64,000 bases of DNA. Source: Luteolibacter arcticus. GTDB taxonomy: Bacteria > Verrucomicrobiota > Verrucomicrobiia > Verrucomicrobiales > Akkermansiaceae. Below the pieces are notes generated by a model. It had not been told where the DNA came from. It worked only from the letters and a program-made list of their open reading frames with translations, and did not search any database. This document shows, in pieces, positions 24,878-34,500 of the stretch (positions are counted from its first letter, which is position 1; every line of letters begins with the position of its first letter). The stretch covers positions 744,001 to 808,000 of the forward strand of contig NZ_JAPDDT010000002.1 of the NCBI RefSeq assembly GCF_025950235.1, given 5' to 3'. A program made the translations under genes and the position numbers.

Positions 24878-25684
24878 TCACAAGCCGGCGTGCCACCCGC
24901 TTTGGTCCCGATACAGTTCGAGGCTGCCGCTTTCGACGAAGCGGTTTTCATTGAAGCGATGGAGGACGACACGCAGCGAGTCGCCGTCGTGGTGAATCAC
25001 GTGAAAGCCCGGTGGTTCCCCTTGCAGGCGGGTGGAGCAGACGGTCGGTGCCTGGGACACGATTGTGCTCCACGTCGCGTCCTGACCGATCACGCCTATG
25101 CGGGACTGGTGGAAGTGGCCGCAGAGGACCAGATCGACGCGCGCTGCCGCGAGCAGGGACAGCAAGGGCGGCAGCGGCTTCACCACGTCGCGGCGGTGGT
25201 CCGGCGGGGCGAGCAGCGGGTGATGCAGCGTGAGGACGCGGAGTCCGGGTGAAGATTTTCCAAACCGCGGGGCGGCTTGGTCAAGCTGCTGCGGAGAAAG
25301 CCGTCCCTTCGACCAATCCAAGTGGAAGCCAATGCCGCGGCTGCTGTTCAGCCCGACGATCTCGACCGCGCCGGATCGCAGCGATGGCTCGAGGTCTCGT
25401 CCGAAGGTCTCGCGATAACGCCGGAAGGGCCGGAAGACGCGGTCGAAGAGTTGGTTGAAGGCGGGAATGTCGTGGTTGCCTGGAATCACGAACCGCGGGT
25501 GGGGGAGTTGTTCGACGAAGGATTTCGCCGCCTGGAGCTCGGCTCGCCGCGCCCGCATGGTCAGATCCCCGCTGAGCACCGTGAAGTCCGGGGCAAGATC
25601 CGCCGCACAATCGAGGAATGCCCGGGCAGTCGCCTCATCGGCCGCGCCGAAGTGGGGATCCGAGAGGTGAAGAAGGCGGGTCAT
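24878..25684 (-). CDS. Calcineurin-like metallophosphoesterase
   Basis: A 268-residue metallophosphoesterase with all family motifs: DPHFG (9-13), SGDLTMRARRAEL (about 38-50), GNHD (about 70), TLHHPLLAPP, and GHFHQSRIG. These residues bind a di-metal centre, and the 3',5'-cyclic-AMP phosphodiesterase (Icc)-like group is closest. It overlaps the upstream lipid-kinase gene by four bases, so the pair is co-translated. Such pairing suggests a joint role in phospholipid or signalling metabolism, but the substrate is unknown. Confidence 0.92.
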   Translation of the reverse strand: MTRLLHLSDPHFGAADEATARAFLDCAADLAPDFTVLSGDLTMRARRAELQAAKSFVEQLPHPRFVIPGNHDIPAFNQLFDRVFRPFRRYRETFGRDLEPSLRSGAVEIVGLNSSRGIGFHLDWSKGRLSPQQLDQAAPRFGKSSPGLRVLTLHHPLLAPPDHRRDVVKPLPPLLSLLAAARVDLVLCGHFHQSRIGVIGQDATWSTIVSQAPTVCSTRLQGEPPGFHVIHHDGDSLRVVLHRFNENRFVESGSLELYRDQSGWHAGL

Positions 25685-26607
25685 GGGGCGGGGGCGAGAT
25701 TCTCCGCCGTGGTCAGCACGTGCAAGTGCTTGGGAAGGATGGCGAGTTTGAGGGGCAGGGGGAGGCGGAGGATCTCTCCATCGATCATGACCGACAGATG
25801 CTGGCGGCGGCCGGCGCGCAGTTCGAGGGCAGGCGCTTGGAACATGGTCAGCTCCGGATTCTCCTCCTGGCGGCCGAAGATGTAGTCGAGCATGCCGCGG
25901 AACGCTGCGGTCGCGTGGCGCTGGCGGCCGATGTAGGCGGTCAGATTGCCGGAGGTGAAGTCGGTGCGTGCCGGCACCAGACCGGCCGTCGCGCGGTAGC
26001 GACCCGGGACGAAGGCGGAGAACTTAGTGCGCGCCCGGCCATCGAGCCCCTCGCCCTGCCATGATAAGTGAATCGGTCGCGACTCCCTGAAGGTGCGGGG
26101 CAGTGCGGTGATGAGCTTGAAGGTTTTCTTCCACCAGTGCCCGCCGTGATCGCGGCGCTCGAAGGTCTTCGCGAACTCGGGGTAGAAGCCGAGGATGGTG
26201 GTGCACAGGCAGGCGTGACCGGCGGCATCGAGCACGTCGATCGCGTGGACTTCCGCTTTGGCGAGGAAAGCCGCAGCCTCCGTGATGTCCAGCGGCACTC
26301 CGAGGTCGCGAGCGGCAAGATTGAAGGTGCCCATCGGCACGATCCCGAGCGGGATGCCGGTGCCGCCGAGGTGATTCGCAGCCGCGGAGACGGTGCCATC
26401 GCCGCCTGCCACGATCACGGAGGCAGGCGCGGCCTTCACCGCTTCGCGCAGGACGGCGTCGATTTTTCCCGGCTCAACGATCTTCGACTCGATGTCGCGC
26501 CCGGTTTCTCGAAAAGCCGCGGCGACGGTGGCGCAGACTTCGTCGGCTTCGAGGCCGCGTTCGTTTCCGCCGGAGCCGCGGTTGAGGAGGAGAAGCGATG
26601 GGGACAT
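25681..26607 (-). CDS. Diacylglycerol/lipid kinase family protein
   Basis: A 308-residue DagK/LCB5-type kinase. The nucleotide motif VAGGDGTVSAAANHLGG and GIVPMGTFNLAARDL (about 63-100) are diagnostic. The C-terminal beta-sandwich region ends HLSVMIDGEILRLPLPLKLAI. The family phosphorylates diacylglycerol or sphingoid-like lipids. Start 26607 (MSPSLLLLNRGSGG) is the family start; 46 upstream codons in frame show no similarity. It overlaps the phosphoesterase gene. Confidence 0.92.
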   Translation of the reverse strand: MSPSLLLLNRGSGGNERGLEADEVCATVAAAFRETGRDIESKIVEPGKIDAVLREAVKAAPASVIVAGGDGTVSAAANHLGGTGIPLGIVPMGTFNLAARDLGVPLDITEAAAFLAKAEVHAIDVLDAAGHACLCTTILGFYPEFAKTFERRDHGGHWWKKTFKLITALPRTFRESRPIHLSWQGEGLDGRARTKFSAFVPGRYRATAGLVPARTDFTSGNLTAYIGRQRHATAAFRGMLDYIFGRQEENPELTMFQAPALELRAGRRQHLSVMIDGEILRLPLPLKLAILPKHLHVLTTAENLAPAP

Positions 26608-26831
26608 ACGATGGGTCCTCCTAACAGCCCCCGTGCCTCGCTGCTTCCAACCGCAATCGACCGGCCTGCAAGGGGGCGGGCGTTCGCGATCGTTATTTAG
26701 TCGTGCGAAATGCCACGGGGGAGATTGAGAGGTGGCACATTGCAATTTGCCGGAGCCCGCTGGAGTGGGCTGGTCCTTGGATTTTCAAGGGTCAGCCCGA
26801 TTGGTGCGGAGTTTGCAAAAAGGATCCCACC

Positions 26832-27029
26832 ATGAATCCGATCCTGTTGTTTGATACCTTCGCATGCCGCTCCTCCGAAGTGGTGCGGCACCGTCTTCTC
26901 CGCCCGATACTGATCGCCCTGTTGCTGGGATCGGTGACCTTTGGGCTCAACTCCTGCGCCACCGCCCGTGGATTTGGCCAAGACGTCGAGACTACCGGAG
27001 AAAAGATCGAAGACGCCGCTACGCGCTGA
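26832..27029 (+). CDS. Entericidin-like small lipoprotein
   Basis: A 65-residue lipoprotein with a hydrophobic signal (ILIALLLGSVTFGLNSC) and a short mature part, CATARGFGQDVETTGEKIEDAATR, matching entericidin A/B (G.G.D.E..GE.I..AA). Entericidins are small outer-membrane lipoproteins induced in stationary phase or stress. It lies convergent with dps and shares a bidirectional terminator with it. The 224 bases upstream, before the divergent lipid-kinase start, contain no other gene I can support. Confidence 0.8.
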   Translation: MNPILLFDTFACRSSEVVRHRLLRPILIALLLGSVTFGLNSCATARGFGQDVETTGEKIEDAATR

Positions 27030-27043
27030 ACGGCGCGGAATCG

Positions 27044-27083
27044 AAAAAAGCCCGCTCCGGCAGATCGCCGGGCGGGCTTTTTC
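27044..27083. terminator. Bidirectional terminator between entericidin-like gene and dps
   Basis: The stem AAAAAGCCCGC/GCGGGCTTTTT has an A-run on the left and a T-run on the right, so it can terminate both convergent transcripts. Confidence 0.9.
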
Positions 27084-27098
27084 GTATCGTGATCGCGC

Positions 27099-27617
27099 TT
27101 ATTCGAGGAAGCTGCGCAGCATCCACGCGGCTTGCTCGTGATTCTGGAGGAGTTCGGTGAGGAAGTCCGCGGTGCCGGCGTCGCCCGCTTCATCGGTGGC
27201 GTCCACTGCCTTGCGCAGTTCCCGTGCAGCGGCTTCGTGATCATCGCGGAGCGCGACGATGGCTTCATCGCCGCCGATCAGGGCGCCGGAGCATTCCTTC
27301 AGCGAAGCGAGGGCAAGAAACTCCTTCATCGAGCCAGGACTCGAGGAGCCCAGCATGCGGATGCGCTCGGCGGTCTTGTCGATGGCGAGTGCGAGCGCGT
27401 CATACTGGGCTTCGAAGAAGGCGTGAAGCGTGTGGAAGCGATGGCCGGTGAGGTTCCAGTGGAAGTTACGCGTCTTGATGTAGAGCACGTGTTGATTGGC
27501 GAGAATGCCCGACAGCGCTTTGACCGAAGAGGCGCGCACCTTCGCATCGAGGCCGATATCGAGGGTTTCAGTGGTGCGGGCGGAAGCAGTGGCTTTGGGA
27601 GCGGCTTTCTTTTTCAT
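27099..27617 (-). CDS. dps: Dps-family DNA-binding ferritin
   Basis: A 172-residue Dps protein that stores iron, detoxifies peroxide and protects DNA. The ferroxidase site is visible in KTRNFHWNLTGHRFHTLHAFF and in ALALAIDKTAERIRMLG. The N-terminal tail (KKKAAPKATASART) is lysine-rich, the part that binds DNA in other Dps proteins. A ribosome-binding site GGAGGTGAT precedes ATG 27617. It is monocistronic, ending at the shared terminator. Confidence 0.94.
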   Translation of the reverse strand: MKKKAAPKATASARTTETLDIGLDAKVRASSVKALSGILANQHVLYIKTRNFHWNLTGHRFHTLHAFFEAQYDALALAIDKTAERIRMLGSSSPGSMKEFLALASLKECSGALIGGDEAIVALRDDHEAAARELRKAVDATDEAGDAGTADFLTELLQNHEQAAWMLRSFLE

Positions 27618-27795
27618 GATAGATCACCTCCATTTTAGCAATCGGTGCGCCGCCGTGACAATAACCACGGGAGGAACTCATAGTGAGGGGCTTGCGAAGA
27701 ATCGACGGGGTTGAGTTGATCCCCTTCCGGAGGCGTTTTGCACGATGGGATTTTGCCCTTCTTGCCGCGAGGGCGTCCGGCGTCCAGATTCCGCC

Positions 27796-29076
27796 ATGCC
27801 TGACTCCCTTGCCGCCGTTGACGCTGGATTTGTGGAATTGCGCGAACTCCGATTTTCACAGAGGGCGGCGGGGCTGATGAAGGCAGCGGAGTTGCTGGAA
27901 GCGGGGGAGGAGGAGTTTGCACTCTGGATGGCGAGGGAGATGGGAAAGCCAGTCACCCAAGGCCGGGCGGAGGTCGCCAAGTGCGCGGCGACCTGCCGCT
28001 ACTATGCCGAACACGGCGAGGCGATGCTGGCTCCCCGGGAACTCGAGGGAGCCAGGCTGCTTCACCAGCCCTTGGGGCCGGTGCTTGCGGTCATGCCGTG
28101 GAACTTTCCCTTCTGGCAGGTCTTCCGCTTCGCCGCGCCGGCACTGATGGCGGGAAACACGATCCTGCTGAAGCATGCGTCGAACGTGAGTGGATGCGCC
28201 CGGGCCATCGTGAGGCTCGTTTCTTCCGCCTTCGGCCGCGATGACTTCCTGCGCGCGGTCTTCGTCTCGGGAAAGGAGGTCGAGCCGCTCATTGCCGATC
28301 CGCGCATTCGCGCCGTGACCTTCACCGGCAGCACCGGGGTGGGTCGCGAGGTCGCCGCGGCGGCTGGCCGGCACTTGAAGAAGTCGGTCCTCGAGCTCGG
28401 CGGCAGTGATCCTTACCTCGTGCTTGAGGACGCCGATCTCGCTCGCGCCGCGAAGACCTGCGCCGCCGCGCGCATGGTGAACGCCGGGCAGAGCTGCATC
28501 GCCGCCAAACGCTTCCTCGTCGCGGCCGCGGTTCATGATGCCTTCGTCGAGCGCTTGCGGGACGAACTTGCGACTTTCAAGCCGGGCGATCCCTTCGAGC
28601 CGGCGACGAATCTCGGCCCGATGGCCAAGGCCAGCCTGCGCGACGAACTCCATGCGCAGGTGACCGGCAGCGTGAAAGCCGGAGCACGACTGCTGCTCGG
28701 TGGCGAACCGGTCGAACTACGGGAAAAGTCGTACTACCCTGCGACGCTGCTTTGCGGAGTCGTTCCCGGCATGCGGGTCTTTGATGAGGAAACCTTCGGG
28801 CCGGTCGCAGCGGTGATCCGTGTGGAGCATGAGGCGCAAGCGATCGAGCTCGCGAATCAGACGGCCTTCGGCCTCGGTGCTGCAGTGTTCAGCGGCGACG
28901 TGGATCGCGCCCGTCGCGTCGCGGAGCAACTCGATACCGGCACGGTGGCGATCAATGGCCAGGTGGTTTCCGATCCCCGCTTTCCCTTCGGCGGTGTGAA
29001 GGACAGCGGCTGGGGGCGCGAGCTGGGCGAGCATGGCATCCGCGAGTTCGTGAATGTGAAGACGGTGCGGGGGTAA
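27796..29076 (+). CDS. NAD(P)-dependent aldehyde dehydrogenase, YneI/Sad-like
   Basis: A 426-residue aldehyde dehydrogenase most like Sad/YneI succinate-semialdehyde dehydrogenase. Clear segments are [40 protein letters not shown], the catalytic Glu in VLELGGSDP (about 200) and the catalytic Cys in [12 protein letters not shown] (about 232), and the C-terminal [19 protein letters not shown]. Compared with YneI it lacks about 30-35 N-terminal residues, including the NPATGE strand. I see no earlier in-frame segment that restores them. The role is probably aldehyde detoxification or gamma-aminobutyrate-type catabolism. Confidence 0.9.
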   Translation: MPDSLAAVDAGFVELRELRFSQRAAGLMKAAELLEAGEEEFALWMAREMGKPVTQGRAEVAKCAATCRYYAEHGEAMLAPRELEGARLLHQPLGPVLAVMPWNFPFWQVFRFAAPALMAGNTILLKHASNVSGCARAIVRLVSSAFGRDDFLRAVFVSGKEVEPLIADPRIRAVTFTGSTGVGREVAAAAGRHLKKSVLELGGSDPYLVLEDADLARAAKTCAAARMVNAGQSCIAAKRFLVAAAVHDAFVERLRDELATFKPGDPFEPATNLGPMAKASLRDELHAQVTGSVKAGARLLLGGEPVELREKSYYPATLLCGVVPGMRVFDEETFGPVAAVIRVEHEAQAIELANQTAFGLGAAVFSGDVDRARRVAEQLDTGTVAINGQVVSDPRFPFGGVKDSGWGRELGEHGIREFVNVKTVRG

Positions 29077-29208
29077 TTCCTTGGAGTGCGGTGACTCGTC
29101 GCCGCTTTTTCCCCGAGGCTTGTCGAGGTGAAGGCAGGCCGGATGCGATGCTTCACGTCGGCAAGCCGACTGCCTGAAAGCGGCGACGAGTCGCAGCACT
29201 CCAAGGAA
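29077..29208. repeat. Large imperfect palindrome, TTGGAGTG family
   Basis: The 32-base arms 29077-29108 and 29177-29208 are inverted copies with about two mismatches, starting TTCCTTGGAGTGC and ending GTCGCCGCTTT. The 68-base centre contains a further stem (GGCAG/CTGCC). It lies between the aldehyde dehydrogenase and helicase genes and looks like a REP/MITE-sized element without a gene. Part of the sequence recurs at 31435. Confidence 0.75.
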
Positions 29209-29342
29209 ATTGTTTCTTGCCACGTCGCAAAAAGCGGCCAGTCTCCGCGCCCCGCCGCCCGAAGTGCGCGGCGCTTGTGCGATCCAGGAGGCCTAGTTGT
29301 TGGTGGTTTCCAGGATCATTCGTCCTGAAATCACCATCTATT

Positions 29343-31034
29343 ATGGAAACACCTCCGTTCTCTGAACTCGGGCTTTCGCCCGAACTGCTCGCCGCCGTCG
29401 AAGTCCTCGGATTCGAGCGCCCGTCGCCGATTCAAGCCATGGCGATCCCGGTCGCACTGACCGGCCGCGACATCCTCGGCCTCTCGCACACCGGCTCCGG
29501 TAAGACCGCCGCGTTCACGCTGCCGCTGCTCGCGAAGCTCGATTTTAACCTTCGCCGCCCGCAGGCGCTCATCCTCTGCCCAACCCGCGAACTCGCGGTG
29601 CAGGTCTGTGAGGAAGTCCACCGCCTCGGCTCGAAGCTCGGCCAACTCCGCGCCATTCCGGTCTATGGTGGCGCGCCGATGGACCGCCAGCTCCGCGCCT
29701 TGCGCGATGGTGTCCAGGTCGTGGTCGGCACTCCCGGTCGTGTGATGGATCACCTTCGCCGCGGTTCCTTCGACGTGAGCGGCATCCAGACCATCGTGCT
29801 CGATGAGGCGGACCGCATGCTCGACCTCGGCTTCCGCGAGGAGATGGAAGAGCTGCTTGGCCAACTGCCGAAGGAGCGCCAGTCGATGTTCTTCTCCGCC
29901 ACCATGAGCAAGGGGGTCACCCACCTCATTGGCAAATTCGGCAACAATCCGCAGACCATCGAGATCGACCAGAAGTCGAAGACCGTCTCGACCATCGACC
30001 AATCTTACTTCGAAGTGCGCGAACGCTCGAAGGTGGAAGTGCTCTCGCGCTTGCTCGATATGGAGCAAGCCCGCCTCGCGATCATCTTCTGCAATACCAA
30101 GCGCTCCGTGGACGAGTGCACCGAGTCCTTGCTCGCCCGCGGCTACACCGTGGATCGCTTGCACGGCGACATCACCCAGCAGATGCGCGAGCGCGTGCTG
30201 CGCCGCTTCCGTGATGGGACCATCGAGCTACTCGTCGCCACCGACGTCGCCGCGCGTGGTCTCGACGTGGAGAACATCGACGTGGTCTTCAACTACGACT
30301 TGCCGCAGGACCCTGAGGACTACGTTCACCGCATCGGCCGTACCGGTCGCGCGGGTCGCAGCGGCCGTGCCGTAAGCTTCGTCTTCGGCCGCGAGATCCA
30401 TCGCCTGGAAATGATCGAGCGCTACACGCGCGGGGTCATCCGCCGCGAGAAGGTGCCATCGCAGGAGCAGGTCGAAGGCCGCCTCGCCGACCTCGCCTTC
30501 GAGGCGATCAAGGAGCGCCTCGAGAAAGGCGAGTTCCAGTCGCACGAGGAGCAGGTGGACCGTTTGTTAGAGCAAGGCTACACGCCGACCGACATCGCCA
30601 GCGTGCTGTTCACGCTCTTGCGCGAATCGGGTGGCCGGGAATTCGGCGAGATCCAGGAAGACCGCGAGGACCCGCGCGACCGCCGCCCGCAGCAGCGCGG
30701 CGACCGCCGTGAGCCGTCGGGCGGTAACTTCCGCGAACGCGAGCCCCGCGCCCCGCGCGAACGTGGGCCGCAGGACAATGTTGACATGGTGCCGCTGTTC
30801 TTCTCGCTCGGGAAATTCCACGGCGTGAAGGTCGGCGAAATCATCGGGATGCTCTACGGCGAAGCCGGCCTGCCGGATGGCGCCGTCGGTCACGTGAAGC
30901 TGTTCGCCAAGCACAGTTGCATCGACGTCCGCGCCGATTGCGCCCAGCGCCTGGTGGAGATCTCCAAGGGTGCCAGCCTCCGCGGTCGTAAGTTCGTCCT
31001 CGATTTCGACCGCGGACCGAAGAGTCAAGCCTGA
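29343..31034 (+). CDS. DEAD-box RNA helicase with C-terminal RNA-binding domain
   Basis: A 563-residue DeaD/CsdA-like helicase that unwinds RNA during ribosome assembly or cold adaptation. Motifs in order: Q motif (GFERPSPIQ), [56 protein letters not shown] and [13 protein letters not shown]. An arginine-rich linker ([17 protein letters not shown]) leads to a DbpA-type RNA-recognition domain ([24 protein letters not shown]). ATG 29343 starts the family similarity; the frame is open further up but runs into the palindromic repeat. Confidence 0.95.
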   Translation: METPPFSELGLSPELLAAVEVLGFERPSPIQAMAIPVALTGRDILGLSHTGSGKTAAFTLPLLAKLDFNLRRPQALILCPTRELAVQVCEEVHRLGSKLGQLRAIPVYGGAPMDRQLRALRDGVQVVVGTPGRVMDHLRRGSFDVSGIQTIVLDEADRMLDLGFREEMEELLGQLPKERQSMFFSATMSKGVTHLIGKFGNNPQTIEIDQKSKTVSTIDQSYFEVRERSKVEVLSRLLDMEQARLAIIFCNTKRSVDECTESLLARGYTVDRLHGDITQQMRERVLRRFRDGTIELLVATDVAARGLDVENIDVVFNYDLPQDPEDYVHRIGRTGRAGRSGRAVSFVFGREIHRLEMIERYTRGVIRREKVPSQEQVEGRLADLAFEAIKERLEKGEFQSHEEQVDRLLEQGYTPTDIASVLFTLLRESGGREFGEIQEDREDPRDRRPQQRGDRREPSGGNFREREPRAPRERGPQDNVDMVPLFFSLGKFHGVKVGEIIGMLYGEAGLPDGAVGHVKLFAKHSCIDVRADCAQRLVEISKGASLRGRKFVLDFDRGPKSQA

Positions 31035-31086
31035 GGCTCGGTCTGAAAAATTGCTTTGGGAAGAATCCCGGGGATACTCCGAAGGC

Positions 31087-31329
31087 ATGATCCTGACCAT
31101 CGAGCAGTTCCAGAAGGACGCGAAGCCGTGGCTGGCCAAGGTGAAGGAGACGGGTGAAACGCTGGTCCTGCTCTCCGGGGCCGAGGCGTATGAAGTTCGG
31201 CCTGCGGGTCCGGGCACTGCGGAGCAATCTGTTCGCATCTTCGAAGGTGAACTGCCGAAGCGGAGCATCATCGTGGGCGATCCGGAGGATCTGGTTCACA
31301 TCGACTGGTCCTCCGAATGGCGTCCGTGA
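31087..31329 (+). CDS. Orphan antitoxin, Phd/VapB-like
   Basis: An 80-residue acidic protein, MILTIEQFQKDAKPWLAKVKETGETLVLLSGAEAYEVRP and onward, resembling Phd/YefM-type 'prevent-host-death' antitoxins in its N-terminal region. Its stop overlaps the start of a reading frame that begins exactly like a PIN toxin but breaks off after about 15 codons. It is therefore probably the surviving antitoxin of a decayed vapBC-type locus. Confidence 0.65.
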   Translation: MILTIEQFQKDAKPWLAKVKETGETLVLLSGAEAYEVRPAGPGTAEQSVRIFEGELPKRSIIVGDPEDLVHIDWSSEWRP

Positions 31330-31412
31330 TCCATCTCGATACTCACTGTGTGGTCTGGCTGGCGGCGGTGAAATCGAGCGATTCCCGTCCTTCGTCCGGC
31401 CGCTCCTCGTGA
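31317..31412 (+). pseudogene. Remnant of a VapC-like PIN toxin gene
   Basis: From ATG 31317 (or GTG 31326, overlapping the antitoxin stop) the frame reads MASVIHLDTHCVVWLAAVKS and then loses similarity before a stop at 31410-31412. IHLDTHVVVWLA is the classic first strand of PIN-domain toxins, with the first catalytic Asp present. About 110 further residues of the domain are missing. A TTGGAGTG-type repeat begins 22 bases downstream, so insertion or recombination at the repeat may have removed them. Confidence 0.7.
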
Positions 31413-31434
31413 CGCAGCACCGATCCGCCAAATT

Positions 31435-31484
31435 CTTGGAGTGTTGCGGCTCTCCAAGTCGCCTCGACTGCACGCGGAGCGTGC
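31435..31484. repeat. TTGGAGTG-family hairpin plus small 3-base-loop hairpin
   Basis: CTTGGAG-N10-CTCCAAG (31435-31458) shares TTGGAGTGYTGCGRCTC with the large palindrome at 29077-29208. GCACGC-GGA-GCGTGC (31470-31484) follows. Together they occupy the place of the lost toxin sequence. Confidence 0.6.
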
Positions 31485-31504
31485 GGACCACAATGGGGGT
31501 GAAA

Positions 31505-31540
31505 CAAAAAAACCCCGGCCGCTCGATTGCGACCGGGGCT
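31505..31540 (-). terminator. Terminator of the first giant surface-protein gene
   Basis: Read on the minus strand, CCCCGG...CCGGGG with inner CGC/GCG pairs is followed by seven Ts, about 20 bases past the stop codon. A near-copy ends the second giant gene. Confidence 0.85.
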
Positions 31541-31560
31541 GGAAGCGGACTGGGGTCCGG

Positions 31561-34500
31561 TTATGGATTGGTGACGCTGACCCGCAGGAAGCCCTTGCTT
31601 GGCAGGCCGTTCGATCCGCCGAGGCTGAACGAGCGGTATTCGTAGCTGACGCCGCCTTGCGGGGTGAGGGTCGGCAGGTTGGTGGTCACCGGGGTGACGG
31701 GGGTCACGGTCAACGGGTAGGATGCCAAGGTCATGCTCCCCTGTACGGCGATGCCGAAGCCGGCGAAGCTGGAGGTCGAAGGCGCCCCGGTGCTGAAGGC
31801 GGGGGTGCCCACGGGAACCGCGATGGTCATGACCAGCTCCTTGGCGAGGTCGGCGTTGGTGTCCACGGCGAAGGAATAGATCTTCGGATTATTCGACCCG
31901 CTGATGGGCGAGCCGCCGAGGATGAATTCGGTGCCGTTTTCGAAGCCGTCGTTTTCGAAGTCCACGTTCGCAAGGCCGGGGTTCGGCGAGAAGCTGGCTG
32001 CCCATGACGAGTAGGAAGGACCTCCGGTGACGAGCTTGATCTGACCCGCGGTGGCGTAGGTGATGGTGTAGCCCGGCAGGACGGTCGCACCCTCGGCCAG
32101 CCCGCTGAAGGTGCCGGTGAGGGCACCGGTGTAGGTGGCGATGATGTATTCGCCCGCGGTGGCTCCGTCCCCGATGGCGCTGACATTGAGGGTGGCTCCG
32201 GTGATGTTGAGGGCCCCAGTAACGACCAGCGTGTCCTCGGTGGCTCCGTTGACCTCGCAGGCATAGGTGCCGGCGATGACGGTGGCCCCGACGGCGAGAT
32301 CGCCAGCGGAGGTGCCAGGAGCGACAGTGCCGCCGGCATTGACGGTGAGCGCACCGGTGAAGGCACCGGTGCCGCCGAGGGTGCCGCCGGTGTTGACGGT
32401 GACTGCCCCGGTTCCGGTGCCGGAGTTGGTGGTGTTGGTCACCAGCAAGGTACCGGCGTTCACGGTGGTGCCGGCGGTATAGCTGTTAGCGGCAATCAGT
32501 GACATGGTGCCGACACCGGCTTTGATGAGGGCGCCGTTGTTGCTATCGGAGTTTTCCACCTCCGCGCTGATGGTCAGGTCGGCTGCCGCGCTGCCGGTGG
32601 CATCGGCCACCGTGAAGGTGCGGACACCTACCAGGGCCATGCCTTGGAGGGCCGCGGCCTCGCTGGATTGAATGGTGGAGGCCGCTGCCCCGCCGACGGT
32701 GACGTTGCCGACGAGTTGGAAGCTCTCATCGTTGTAGGCGTTACCGGCACCGGCATAGGTTAGATCCACGGTACCGCCGTTGAGCGTGAGGTTGCCGAGA
32801 TGGCCGTGGCTTTGCGTGGCGGTAGGGAACGCGATACTGGTGCCCGTGATGAAGCGCAGGGTTCCGCCGGCGTTCACCGTCGTGTTGAGCGCATTCCCGC
32901 TTTGCGGCAGCGGGTTGGTGCCCCGGGCCACCAAGGTGCCGGTGTTGTTGATCACCAGCGAACCGCCGTTGGGCAGGCGACTGGCGGTGTTGTTGCTGTC
33001 AACGATGATGCTGCCGCCGTTCACCGTGGTGCCGCCAGTGTAGGTGGGTTGAGCGGAGATGATAGTGAGCGCGCCAACACCTTGTTTCACCAGACTCGTT
33101 GCGCCGCCGATCGTGCCGGTACCGGTGAAGGTGTAGGGCACGGTCGCGGTGTTGTTCACGACGAGCCCCAGCGGCACCAGTGCTCCGACGAGGGTGACGG
33201 TCCCGTTGGCCGCACCTGCGGTGTCATCGAAGGTGACCCCATCACCGGTGAAGAAGGTGGAAGGGGCGGGAGTGGTGTCATTCCAGTTGGTGATCGCGCC
33301 GCCGATCGCCCAGTTCAGGCCGCCAGTGCCGGTCCAGGTGAGGGCTTTCGTCGCGAGATCGAGGGTCACCGCATTGGCGGTGACGGCGAACGTGCCGGCG
33401 CGGAAGTTGGCGGGGTTGACCAGGGTGAAGTCAGCGGGCACCGCATCGGTGGTTCCCGTGAAGCTCAGCAGTGTGAACGGAGAGCCCGGCACGATGCGCG
33501 AGCCGGGGGTCACCGTGACGCTTACTTGTCCCGCAGCGCCATTGAAGTTGACGTTGCCGCCTACGGTGAGCGGGTTGGCCAGGGCGGCATTGACGCCGAG
33601 ACCGGTCGCGCCCGCGCCGAAGGTCAGGGAACCGCCAGTGGCGATACTGCCGCCGCCGTTCAGCGACGAGTTGGGATTCACCGTCACCGCCGTGGCGCCG
33701 AGGCTGCCGGTGAGTGTGATGTTGGCGGTGCTGACCAAGTTGTGGCCGATGGTGGTGGCCCCGGTGTAGGTGCTCGCGCCGCTCAAGGTGAGGTTGGTGG
33801 CTTGTGCGGAGGCCGGATCGAGGGTGCCGAAGGTCACGCCGAAGCCGCTGCCGACGATGGGGCCGGAGATGGCACCCGTGCCACTGTGGGTGGAGATCCG
33901 CGAATTACCAGCCAGGGTGATGGTTCCCGAGATGCTGCTGTTGCTGAGGCGAATGGCGCCAAGCTGGCCGGCCCCTTCGCCCCAGCCGTCGCCGGCGATG
34001 GTGAAGTTGTTCGCGTAGGTGCCGGCGGTGATGAAGAACTGGCCGTTGGTGCCGGTGACGAGGTTGGCGGTGCCGACGTCGTTGACGCTGTCCAACGCGA
34101 GACGGCTGGCCTCTGCGGTCATCGTGCCGCTGAAGCCGCTGTTGTTGCCGCTGATCGCGTGGCTGGTTTGAGTGTTCTCCCCGGAGCCGTTGTTGGTGCC
34201 GGTGAAGGTGAGGTTACCCGCGCCGCTGAAGGCGTTGGAGAACGTCAAGCCGTCCGAGCGGCGGATATTCACGGTGCTGCCGCTGGCGATGCTGACCGCG
34301 CCGGTGCCGAGCGAGCCCACGTTGACGGGCGTGTTCGCGCCGACCTGCAAGGTGCCGCCGTTGACCGTGGTGGTGCCGGTGTTGGTGTGGTTGGCGGTCA
34401 GTGTCAGCTTGGACGTGCCGGATTTCACCAGCGAGCCGCCGCCGGAAAGCGTGCCGGTGGAGGTGAGGGTGTAGTCGCCTGCGGAATTGTTCACGGTGAC

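Noticed and set aside
27044-27083. Considered as a dispersed hairpin repeat
   Set aside because: It has A- and T-runs on its two sides and sits between convergent genes, so it is an ordinary bidirectional terminator.
29217-29342. In-frame extension of the helicase upstream of 29343
   Set aside because: The extension begins only 9 bases beyond the palindrome and has basic low-complexity sequence; family similarity begins at [11 protein letters not shown].
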